Shown here piece by piece: positions 40,230-47,297 of a stretch of 64,000 bases of DNA. Both the position numbers and the translations under genes were made by a program. This DNA is from Archangium_A sp035910535. GTDB lineage: Bacteria; Myxococcota; Myxococcia; Myxococcales; Myxococcaceae. Position 1 is the first letter of the stretch. Each line of letters begins with the position of its first letter. Location: NCBI GenBank assembly GCA_035910535.1, contig JAMHXF010000025.1, positions 1-64,000 of the forward strand. Direction: 5' to 3'. The notes beneath the pieces were generated by a model. The model searched no databases, had not been told where the DNA came from, and was given only the letters and a program-made list of their open reading frames with translations.

Positions 40230-41459
40230 ATGCGGCGCGCGGGCGTGACAGCAGCGGCGGCGGCTCTCGTGGCCGTCGTGTGTGCGCCGCACGTCGCGCG
40301 CGCCGTCGAAGTGCGAACGCTGGCGCAGGTGAACACCGGCGCGCGCATTCGTACGCCGCTGCCCGGAGATCGCTCCCGCAACTGGCTCACCTTCGACCTC
40401 GAGTTTCTCCCCGTGTTACAGGGCGCGCTCCGTTGGAGCCGCACCATGCTGACGCTGCGCCTCAACCCCAGCCTGCTGCTGCGCGAGCCACACCTCGGCG
40501 GTCAGGTCTTCCCGCTCGCGGCGGGCCAGGTGCTGTTGGCCACGCGCGGAGATCGCTGGAGCCTCGCGCTCGCGCAAGACGCGTCGTACGGCGTGCAAGA
40601 CGTCGGCACGCTGCGCAACCCCGACGGCTCACGGCCCACGGGCGTGCCCGAAGTGCAGACGCTGGGCGCGGTGCCGTACCTGCGCTCGGGCACGTCGATC
40701 ACCTTCAACGACGCGCCCTCGGCTCGCACCGCGTGGTCGTTGACCGCCGGCTACCTCGTGCAGGGCAGCCCCGACCCGACCAACGTCACGCTGCCGCTGC
40801 AGTGGGGCCCCAACGGCCAGGCCCGCTTCCGCTGGCAGCTGACGCGCCCCGACTGGCTCGCCACCGACGCGCAGGCGTCACAGACCACGTTCGCCACCGG
40901 CCAGAACCAGCTCATCGCCATGCTCAGCGAGTCGTGGGAGCGCAACTGGTCACCCACCATTTCGTCGACGCTCGGCGGCGGTGTGGCCTTCACGCGCGAG
41001 CGCATCGTGCAGATCCCCGGAGGGCCGCAGGCGGGCGACTATGAAGAGCTGCTGCCGGTGGTCTTCGCCTCGGTCGCCAAGCGGCAGCGCGTGAACCTGC
41101 AGACGCTCACCTTCGAGATCGCCGGCCGCATGGCGCCGTTCGCCGACCGTTTCACCGGCGCGGTCTACGAGCGCATCGAAGGCAGCGCGCAGGTGACGTG
41201 GGCGCCGCAGCGCAACCTGATTCTGCGGCCCAGCACCGGGCTGGCCTACGCCGTGCCCGTGGGGCGCGCGGTTCAAGCCGGAGATCGCCTCGTCTTCGTG
41301 GAGGGAACTGCCACATGGTGGGCGACGCGTTGGCTGGGGTTGATCGCGTATTCAAGAGTGGCGTTGGTCTCACAGCCGCGCCTGGGAATCGTCGACCAAG
41401 TCCAATGGGTTGGGACTTTGTCCGTCGTGCTACAGGACGAGCGGTCCTTCACATGGTGA
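40230..41459 (+). CDS. outer-membrane beta-barrel of the export complex (EpsX-like)
   Basis: This encodes 409 residues. The ATG at 40230 starts a signal peptide (MRRAGVTAAAAALVAVV) cut near ARAVE. About 18 predicted strands follow with alternating hydrophobic residues, such as WLTFDLEFLPVLQG, TMLTLRLNPSLLL, SLALAQDASYGV, AWSLTAGYLVQG and RFRWQLTRPDW. The protein ends with VGTLSVVLQDERSFTW, a final aromatic as barrels require. It lies 7 nt after the short OPX gene. Known in myxobacteria: short OPX proteins are paired with a separate barrel that forms the outer-membrane channel. The frame upstream to 40164 was rejected as start because it is antisense-like to the OPX end. Confidence 0.85.
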   Translation: MRRAGVTAAAAALVAVVCAPHVARAVEVRTLAQVNTGARIRTPLPGDRSRNWLTFDLEFLPVLQGALRWSRTMLTLRLNPSLLLREPHLGGQVFPLAAGQVLLATRGDRWSLALAQDASYGVQDVGTLRNPDGSRPTGVPEVQTLGAVPYLRSGTSITFNDAPSARTAWSLTAGYLVQGSPDPTNVTLPLQWGPNGQARFRWQLTRPDWLATDAQASQTTFATGQNQLIAMLSESWERNWSPTISSTLGGGVAFTRERIVQIPGGPQAGDYEELLPVVFASVAKRQRVNLQTLTFEIAGRMAPFADRFTGAVYERIEGSAQVTWAPQRNLILRPSTGLAYAVPVGRAVQAGDRLVFVEGTATWWATRWLGLIAYSRVALVSQPRLGIVDQVQWVGTLSVVLQDERSFTW

Positions 41460-41484
41460 ACACTCGATCTGAGGGGGGAAGAAC

Positions 41485-41871
41485 ATGAAGAACAACGGTT
41501 TCGCAGCGCTGGTGGTCGACGACGACCCCGACATCCGCAAGCTCATCTCGCTGTTCCTCGCGAAGCTCGGGTTCACGGTGACGCAGGCGTCCGACGGGCG
41601 CGACGCCATCAAGCGCCTCAACCTCGCGCGCCCGTCGCTGCTGTGCCTCGACCTCATGCTGCCGGAGTCGTCTGGCTTCGACGTGTGCGAGCACATTCTG
41701 AAGACCCCGGCGCTCGCCGGCCTGCCGATTCTGATGATCTCCGCGCGCGAGATGCCCGACTCCCGCGCCATGGCCGAAGAGCTCGGCGTGCATAAGTACA
41801 TCGTCAAGCCCTTCACGCAGTCGCAGTTCATCGCCGGCGTGAAAGAAGTGCTGCCCGAGGCCGTGCAGTGA
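41485..41871 (+). CDS. single-domain response regulator (EpsW-like)
   Basis: This encodes 128 residues that are a receiver domain only. It has acidic residues DDDP, phosphoacceptor Asp in LLCLDLMLPES, the Ser of MISARE and the lysine of IVKPF. No DNA-binding or enzymatic output is attached, so it must act by protein contact, most likely on the export or chain-length machinery encoded around it. A strong ribosome site (GAGGGGGGAAG) precedes the ATG, stronger than elsewhere in the locus. The stop overlaps the Wzc-like gene start (GTGA). No kinase gene is in this locus, and the kinases at 3-8 kb are too far away to assume a link. Confidence 0.93.
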   Translation: MKNNGFAALVVDDDPDIRKLISLFLAKLGFTVTQASDGRDAIKRLNLARPSLLCLDLMLPESSGFDVCEHILKTPALAGLPILMISAREMPDSRAMAEELGVHKYIVKPFTQSQFIAGVKEVLPEAVQ

Positions 41872-43346
41872 GCAACCCTGCGCAGGGCCCCGCAGAGCTC
41901 GATCTCTTCGACTACGCCTACCTGCGCAACCTCGTGGGCTTCGTGCTCAACGGCGTGCGTCGCCACCGCCTGCTGACCGCCGTGAGCTTCAGCGTCGTGC
42001 TCGGCCTGGGGCTCGCGATGACCGCGCTGTGGCCGCGCTCGTGGCACGCCGAGTCGCGCCTGCTGGCGAACCAGAACCAGCTCATTCGAACGCTCGGCAA
42101 CCCGCGCACCAGCCTGCCGTCAGAAGACCCCATCAACGCGGCGCGAGAGATCGTCTTCGCGCACGACAACCTGGTCTCGCTCATCAAGCAGACCAACATG
42201 ATGGAGCAGTGGAACACCTCGCGCCCCACGCTGCTGCGCCTGCGTGACTCGCTCTCGGAGACGTTCGGCGGCGCGACGACCGACGAGCAGAAGCTCGACG
42301 CCATGGTGGGCACGCTCGAAAAGAAGCTCCGCGTCGACACCGAGCAGCACATCGTCAACATCTCGGTCGACTGGCCCGACCCGCAAATGGCGTACCTCAT
42401 CGTCGAGACCGCGCAGCAGAACTTCCTCGAGACACGGCACGTCACCGAGATGACGGCCATCAGCGAGGCGCTCTCGATTCTCGAGGCGCACGCGGCCGAA
42501 GAGCAGAAGAACGTCGAAGACGCGCTGCGCGAGCTCGAGCGCGTGCGTGAGCTGCGACGAAAGGGCTCAGGTGGCCCTGCCCCCGTCGCCCCGGTCCGCG
42601 AGGGCGCCGCGACGACCGTACAAGACGACGCGGCCACGCCCCACGCGCCGCCGCCGGCCAACGAGCAGGAGCTCGCGCAGCTCAAGTTCCTCCTCAACTC
42701 GAAGCGTCGCGCGCTGGCCGACCTCGAAGACTTCCGCAGCCGCCGCGCGCAGGAGCTCAACGCGCAGCTCGTCGAACAGCGCGTGCAGTACGCCGACCAG
42801 CACCCCGTGGTGCTCGACACCATGCAGCGCATCGACGCGCTCAAGAAAGACTCGCCGCAGATGGCGCAGGTCAAGGGCGACATCGATCACCTCATCGAAG
42901 AGTACCGACGCAAGGGCGGCAAAGACCCCGACTCGCTGGTCGAGCCCTCGCGCCCGCGCGCCCAGCCGCGTCGTGCGCAGCAACAGGCCGAGCTGTCGAA
43001 CTCCGAGCTCTCTGACGACCCGCTGGTGGAGTTCACCCGCAACAACCTGCGCGTGGTCTCGGCCAAATACGAAGAGCTCATGATGCGCATCGACGGCGCC
43101 CGCATCGAGCAAGACACCGCGCGCGCCGCCTTCAAGTACCGCTACAGCGTGGTGCGCCCCGCGTCGGTGCCGCGCAAGCCGGTGAGCCCCAACGCGGCAG
43201 TGCTCGTCGCCGCGTCGGTGGTGGCGGCGCTCTTCGTCGGCCTCTTCATCGGCGCGCTGCGCGACGTCACCGGTGGCCACATCGTCGAGGCGTGGCAGGT
43301 CGAGCGCGCGCTCAAGTTGAAGGTGCTGAGCAGGGTCAAAGTGTGA
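41868..43346 (+). CDS. Wzc/PCP-type chain-length protein without kinase domain (EpsV-like)
   Basis: This encodes 492 residues. One helix lies at about 34-55 and one at about 440-462. Between them is a large periplasmic domain with SWHAESRLLANQNQLIRTLG, long coiled coils (about 185-235, 265-320) and an unusual Pro/Ala-rich insert (about 240-265). The conserved VVRPASVPRKPVSPN turn stands before the second helix. The cytoplasmic tail is only about 30 residues, so the tyrosine kinase module of Wzc is missing. A separate P-loop-less relative of that module is encoded two genes downstream. It probably forms the inner-membrane/periplasmic ring that joins the polymerase to the OPX protein. Confidence 0.9.
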   Translation: MSNPAQGPAELDLFDYAYLRNLVGFVLNGVRRHRLLTAVSFSVVLGLGLAMTALWPRSWHAESRLLANQNQLIRTLGNPRTSLPSEDPINAAREIVFAHDNLVSLIKQTNMMEQWNTSRPTLLRLRDSLSETFGGATTDEQKLDAMVGTLEKKLRVDTEQHIVNISVDWPDPQMAYLIVETAQQNFLETRHVTEMTAISEALSILEAHAAEEQKNVEDALRELERVRELRRKGSGGPAPVAPVREGAATTVQDDAATPHAPPPANEQELAQLKFLLNSKRRALADLEDFRSRRAQELNAQLVEQRVQYADQHPVVLDTMQRIDALKKDSPQMAQVKGDIDHLIEEYRRKGGKDPDSLVEPSRPRAQPRRAQQQAELSNSELSDDPLVEFTRNNLRVVSAKYEELMMRIDGARIEQDTARAAFKYRYSVVRPASVPRKPVSPNAAVLVAASVVAALFVGLFIGALRDVTGGHIVEAWQVERALKLKVLSRVKV

Positions 43347-44548
43347 GCGCGCCCCTGGCCTGGGGGTTGGTGCTGCTCGCGTTGCCCGTCTTCGTCGGCG
43401 GCGTGTACCTCGCGGTGCTCTCGCTGCTGTCGGTGCCGCCGAGCACACCCGAAACGCCGAAGCCGCAGGCGCTGCGCTTCACCTTCGTGGTGCCCTCGCA
43501 CAACGAAGCGCTGGGCATCGCGCGCACGGTGGCGAACCTGTTCGCGGTCGCCTACCCCGCGGCGCTGCGGCGCGTGCTGGTGGTCGCCGACAACTGCGGC
43601 GACGCCACGGCGACCAACGCACGCGAGGCCGGCGCCGAGGTGCTGGAGCGGACGAACGCCGAGCTGCGGGGCAAGGGCTACGCGCTCGCGTACGCCTTCG
43701 AAAAACTGCTTGCAGAGGGCACCACCGATGCGGTGGTCGTCGTCGACGCCGACACCGTCGTCTCGCCGAACCTGCTCGACGCGTACGCCGCGCGGTTGGC
43801 GAAGGGCGAGGTGGCCGTGCAGGCGCACTACGGTGTGCAGAACCCCAACGCGTCGTGGCGCACGCGGCTGATGCGCATCGCCCTGGCGATGTTCCACCAG
43901 GTCCGGTCCATCGGCCGGGAGCGCCTCGGCGTGTCAGCCGGCCTGCGCGGCAATGGCATGTGCTTCCGCGCGTCGCTGCTCGCGCAGGTGCCGCACGACG
44001 CGTTCTCGCTGGTGGAAGATCTCGAGTACGGCATTCGCCTCGGGCGCGCCGGGCACCGCGTGGCCTACGCGTGGGAGGCCGACGTGCTGGGCGAGATGGT
44101 CTCGGGTGAGCAGGCCTCACGCTCGCAGCGCGCGCGCTGGGAAAACGGCCGCGCGCAAATGGTGAAGCAGTTCGGCTGGCCGTTGCTGCGTGAAGGTCTC
44201 GCGAGGCGGAGCCTCCTGTTGATCGACCTCGCGATGGACGTGCTGGTGCCGCCGCTCTCGCGCCTGGTGGTGGCGGCGCTCGCAGGCGCGGTGGCCTCGG
44301 CGGCGCTCCTGGGCTTCACCGGCTCCGGCGCGCTGGCCTCGACGTTGTTCTCGCTCGCGCTGGGCGGGGTCGGGCTCTACGTGTTCGCGGGCTGGCTGCA
44401 TTCGAAGACGGGCCTGCGAGGCTTGTTCGATCTCGCGTTCGCGCCGGTCTACATCGTGTGGAAGTTGAGCCTGAAGCTCCGCAACCGGGGCGCAAAGAAG
44501 AACGGCGAATGGGTGCGCACCACCCGCGAGGGAGAAACGCGTTCATGA
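43343..44548 (+). CDS. GT2-family glycosyltransferase, membrane-bound (EpsU-like)
   Basis: This encodes 401 residues. The GTG at 43343 overlaps the wzc stop (GTGA). A helix (about 5-30) precedes the GT-A domain. That domain has FVVPSHNEALGIA, VVADNCGDATATNA, VVVVDADTVVSPN (the DxD nucleotide-sugar site), a GNGMCFRASLL acceptor loop, LVEDLEYGIRLGRAGHR (the ED base) and SQRARWENGR, which resembles the QxxRW motif of processive enzymes. Three helices end the protein. It would add a sugar to the lipid-linked repeat unit on the cytosolic face. The stop overlaps the pseudokinase gene (ATGA). Confidence 0.92.
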   Translation: MSAPLAWGLVLLALPVFVGGVYLAVLSLLSVPPSTPETPKPQALRFTFVVPSHNEALGIARTVANLFAVAYPAALRRVLVVADNCGDATATNAREAGAEVLERTNAELRGKGYALAYAFEKLLAEGTTDAVVVVDADTVVSPNLLDAYAARLAKGEVAVQAHYGVQNPNASWRTRLMRIALAMFHQVRSIGRERLGVSAGLRGNGMCFRASLLAQVPHDAFSLVEDLEYGIRLGRAGHRVAYAWEADVLGEMVSGEQASRSQRARWENGRAQMVKQFGWPLLREGLARRSLLLIDLAMDVLVPPLSRLVVAALAGAVASAALLGFTGSGALASTLFSLALGGVGLYVFAGWLHSKTGLRGLFDLAFAPVYIVWKLSLKLRNRGAKKNGEWVRTTREGETRS

Positions 44549-44982
44549 GCACCAACACCCGCACCAGCCCGCAGATCTACCAGCAGCTCATGAGCTGCAT
44601 GCGCGGCTCGTGGAGCTCGCTGACCGTGGTGCCCGCGTCGCCCGAGCAGTCGGCGGCGGTGGTCGCCAACGCGCTGGTCGAGGTCAGCAACCTCGTGCGC
44701 GGCAAAGAAGCCAAACTCTTCGCCATGGAGCAGAAGGAGCTGCGCGCGGTGTCGATGTCGGTGGTCGACATCATGCATCACGTCGACGCCGGCGGCCTCG
44801 CCATCGTCTCGGTCGACTCGGTCATCGCCAAACAGACCGGCGTGCCAGTCACCATCGCCACTGACGCGACGCTGCTCGTGGTGCACCTCGGCGTCACGCG
44901 CGTGGAAGACGCGAAGCGCACCGTCGAGCTCATCGGCGAAAACAAGTTCATCGGCGCGGTCGTCATCGAACCGACGCGCTGA
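44545..44982 (+). CDS. degenerate BY-kinase/CpsD-like protein lacking the P-loop
   Basis: This encodes 145 residues. The layout follows the ATPase core of bacterial tyrosine kinases: a SSLTVVPASPEQSAAVVANAL block in which the Walker A loop should lie, a later AGGLAIVSVDSVIAKQTGVPV block at the Walker B/DxPP position, then DATLLVVHLGVTRVEDAKRTVELI and IGAVVIEPTR at the end. However, residues 31-39 read ASPEQSAAV instead of G-x-G-K-S/T, the Walker B aspartates are missing, and there is no Tyr-rich tail. It cannot bind ATP in the usual way. Encoded just after Wzc and a glycosyltransferase, it may dock on the kinase-less Wzc as a structural pseudokinase. The resemblance is from pattern reading and needs a profile search. 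Confidence 0.6.
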   Translation: MSTNTRTSPQIYQQLMSCMRGSWSSLTVVPASPEQSAAVVANALVEVSNLVRGKEAKLFAMEQKELRAVSMSVVDIMHHVDAGGLAIVSVDSVIAKQTGVPVTIATDATLLVVHLGVTRVEDAKRTVELIGENKFIGAVVIEPTR

Positions 44983-44985
44983 AGT

Positions 44986-45915
44986 TCACGCGCGCTTCTT
45001 GCCTCGCACGCGGAAGTCGAGCGCGCGCGCGGCGATCCACCCGGCGAGCTCCGAGGCGCGGCGGCTGCCGTCGACGGGGAAACGTGGCAGCACGGCGCCG
45101 GGCTTTCGCTCGTCGGGGCGGTACGGCCGCGCCTCGGTGGTCCAGATCTCGAACTGGCCGAGCGCGCGCAGCATGTCGACGTGGCGCTGCGCGAAGTGGT
45201 GCACCGGCGTGCCGTAGGGAAACGCGAACTGCTGCATGGGGCCGAAGAGCCGCTCGAACTGCTCTTTCGAGCTCGCGTAGTCGGAGCGCACCACGTCGTC
45301 GGGCAAGCGCGCCGCGCTCAGGTGCAGGTTGGTGTGGTTGCCGAGCTGAACGTTCGAGAACCGCAACAGCGCCTTCGTGGCCTCGACGGTGGCCAGCGCG
45401 TAGTCGCGCTTCGTGGCGAGCTCGCGGAGATCTTCACGCGCGTTTTCTTGCTCGGCGTCGACCTGCGCTTCGGTCAGCGCCACGGCGACCGGGCGCGCGT
45501 GGCCCGCCTTCAGGGCCTCTTCGGCGAGGTCCCAACGGAAGCCGGTGCGCGCCTCCAGCTTTCCGGGGCACACGAAGAACGTGAAGTCGACTTCGGGGAA
45601 GTTGGGCGCCCGCGTGCGGATGTAGTCGGCCGAGTCGGCGTAGCCGTCGTCGAAAGAGACGGTGAGCCAGCGATCTCTCCGGCCGGGCTGACTCCAGACG
45701 AGCAGCTCGAGCAACTTGTCGAGCTCGGCGGGGGGCATGTTGAGCCCCGGCTGCCAGTCACTCGCGCGCGTCACCGGCACCATGCGGTGCAGACAGAGAC
45801 CCACGGCGAACCCGTCGAGCGCGCCGCGCAACAGCGAGCGAAGAGCGACGCCGGGCAGCCTCGAGCCGGCGCGATGGGCGATTTCATCAGGCGACCATGT
45901 CGTCACGCGGCGCAC
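44986..45915 (-). CDS. polysaccharide deacetylase family protein (NodB-like)
   Basis: This encodes about 309 residues from a GTG at 45915 (a second GTG lies at 45906). The NodB signature LTVSFDDGYADSADYIR carries the first metal-binding Asp, QLGNHTNLHLS provides the His pair, and QFAFPYGTPVHH is motif 3. A long charged insert (about 165-205) with EAQVDAEQENAREDLREL separates them. Known: such enzymes remove N- or O-acetyl groups from sugars using a metal ion. There is no signal peptide, so the enzyme acts in the cytosol or at the inner membrane face, perhaps on lipid-linked intermediates. It is divergent from the WecG-like gene with about 20 nt between starts, and ends 3 nt from the pseudokinase gene. 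Confidence 0.82.
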   Translation of the reverse strand: MRRVTTWSPDEIAHRAGSRLPGVALRSLLRGALDGFAVGLCLHRMVPVTRASDWQPGLNMPPAELDKLLELLVWSQPGRRDRWLTVSFDDGYADSADYIRTRAPNFPEVDFTFFVCPGKLEARTGFRWDLAEEALKAGHARPVAVALTEAQVDAEQENAREDLRELATKRDYALATVEATKALLRFSNVQLGNHTNLHLSAARLPDDVVRSDYASSKEQFERLFGPMQQFAFPYGTPVHHFAQRHVDMLRALGQFEIWTTEARPYRPDERKPGAVLPRFPVDGSRRASELAGWIAARALDFRVRGKKRA

Positions 45916-45936
45916 GTACCACGATATAGGAGCGCG

Positions 45937-46704
45937 GTGCCTACACGCCTGAGCATCGGAAGAGTCCCCGTCGACGTCGTCGATGAGCGTGAAGCGTTGA
46001 ACGTCATCGCGCAGCTCATCGACTCGAAACGCGGCGGCTTCATCTTCACGCCCAACGTCGATCACGTGGTGAACGTCGACTCCGACGACGCCTTCGCGAA
46101 GGCCTACGCGAAGGCGGACCTCTCCATCGCCGACGGCATGCCGCTGGTGTGGGCTTCGCGCCTGCTGGGGCAGCCGTTGCCCGAGCGCGTCGCGGGCTCG
46201 GATCTCGTGGGGCCGTTGCTCGAGCTCGCCGGGCAGCGACGATGGCGCGTGTACTTTCTGGGCGCCGGCCCCGGCGTCGCCGAGAAGGCCGCGCGCATCG
46301 CGAAAGAAAAGTGGAACACCGACGTGGTCGGCACCGACGCGCCCATGGTGAACCTCAAAGACGACGCCCAGATCGACGCCATCGCGCAGCAGCTGGTCGA
46401 CGCGAAGCCTGACCTGGTGCTGATGGCCTTCGGCGCCCCCAAGCAGGAGCTGCTGATTGCGCGCGTCGCCGAGCGCGTGAAGCCTGCGGTGCTGCTGGGC
46501 ATCGGCGCGAGCCTCGACTTCATCGCCGGCACCATCAAACGCGCGCCTGCGTTGATGCGAAAGACCGGCTTCGAGTGGCTCTACCGGCTCTCGCAAGAGC
46601 CAGGCCGCCTGTGGAAGCGCTACCTGGTGAACGACCCGAAGTTCGTGCTCATTCTGCTTCGTACGTGGAATGAACGACGAACTTCTCGGGATCGAGCTTC
46701 TTGA
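45937..46704 (+). CDS. WecG/TagA/CpsF-family glycosyltransferase (GT26)
   Basis: This encodes 255 residues from a GTG. Family blocks are present in order: IGRVPVDVVDEREAL, FIFTPNVDHVVNV, LSIADGMPLVWASRLLG, PLPERVAGSDLV, VYFLGAGPGVAEKAA, LVLMAFGAPKQELLI, GIGASLDFIAGTIKRAP, and GFEWLYRLSQEPGRLWKRYL. Known: GT26 enzymes add N-acetyl-mannosamine, mannosaminuronic acid or glucose to the lipid-linked first sugar, so this may catalyse the second step of repeat-unit assembly. Its 3' end overlaps the convergent acetyltransferase gene by 56 bp. Confidence 0.92.
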   Translation: MPTRLSIGRVPVDVVDEREALNVIAQLIDSKRGGFIFTPNVDHVVNVDSDDAFAKAYAKADLSIADGMPLVWASRLLGQPLPERVAGSDLVGPLLELAGQRRWRVYFLGAGPGVAEKAARIAKEKWNTDVVGTDAPMVNLKDDAQIDAIAQQLVDAKPDLVLMAFGAPKQELLIARVAERVKPAVLLGIGASLDFIAGTIKRAPALMRKTGFEWLYRLSQEPGRLWKRYLVNDPKFVLILLRTWNERRTSRDRAS

Positions 46705-47290
46705 TCGGCACGGCAGGCACGCCGGCCACCACGGTGAAGGGCGGCACGTTTTTAGTCACCACTGAACCGGCGCCCACCACCGACGCGCGACCGATGCGCA
46801 CGCCGGGCATCACGCTGGCCTTCGCGCCGATCCACACGTCGTCTTCGAGCACCACCGGCTGCGACTCCGGCCGCTTGTCGCGGTCGTAGAGCTCGTGAAA
46901 CCCTGAATCGACGACCATCACGTAGGGCCCCAGCCGGCAGCGATCTCCGATGAGGATCAACTTCGTGCAGCCCAGTGACACGCCGTAGTTGAGCATGCAC
47001 GACGCGCCGATCTCGAGCCGCGCGCCGACCTCTGTCGCCAGCTCAACCGGCACCACCGCGCTGCGCAGCAAGGTGTGCGCGCCCAGCTTCATGTAGCCGT
47101 GGTTCACGATGCGCGGCGTGCCCAACACGCGCACGCCGGTACCCACCTCGTCGACGCCGCGCAGGTACACGCGAGAGGCCGCCAGCGCGACGGCGTAGTT
47201 CGCGCTCTTTCGCGCCAGGTGACCGAACGATTCCCCCGCAGCCATGTCGCGTCGCAGCTTCGCCAACGTCCGCCTGAACAGCTCTTGCAT
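46649..47290 (-). CDS. hexapeptide-repeat acyltransferase (WbbJ/maltose O-acetyltransferase type)
   Basis: This encodes 213 residues. The N-terminal helices (about 1-45) precede a left-handed beta-helix: GTGVRVLGTPRIVNHG, LEIGASCMLNYGVSLG, LILIGDRCRLGPYVMVVDSGFHELYDRD (catalytic His loop), VVLEDDVWIGAKASVMPGVRIG, SVVGAGSVVTKNVPP, VVAGVPAVPIKKLDP. These are the standard marks of sugar O-acetyltransferases. It would decorate a sugar of the exopolysaccharide. The ATG at 47290 is preferred over an adjacent upstream GTG. It lies 8 nt after the lipoprotein gene upstream, so the two form a minus-strand pair. Confidence 0.88.
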   Translation of the reverse strand: MQELFRRTLAKLRRDMAAGESFGHLARKSANYAVALAASRVYLRGVDEVGTGVRVLGTPRIVNHGYMKLGAHTLLRSAVVPVELATEVGARLEIGASCMLNYGVSLGCTKLILIGDRCRLGPYVMVVDSGFHELYDRDKRPESQPVVLEDDVWIGAKASVMPGVRIGRASVVGAGSVVTKNVPPFTVVAGVPAVPIKKLDPEKFVVHSTYEAE

Positions 47291-47297
47291 CACGACC

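Noticed and set aside
41868..44982. A complete Wzc tyrosine kinase, or a functional BY-kinase at 44545.
   Set aside because: The Wzc protein ends about 30 residues after its second helix, and the 44545 product lacks Walker A and the Tyr cluster.
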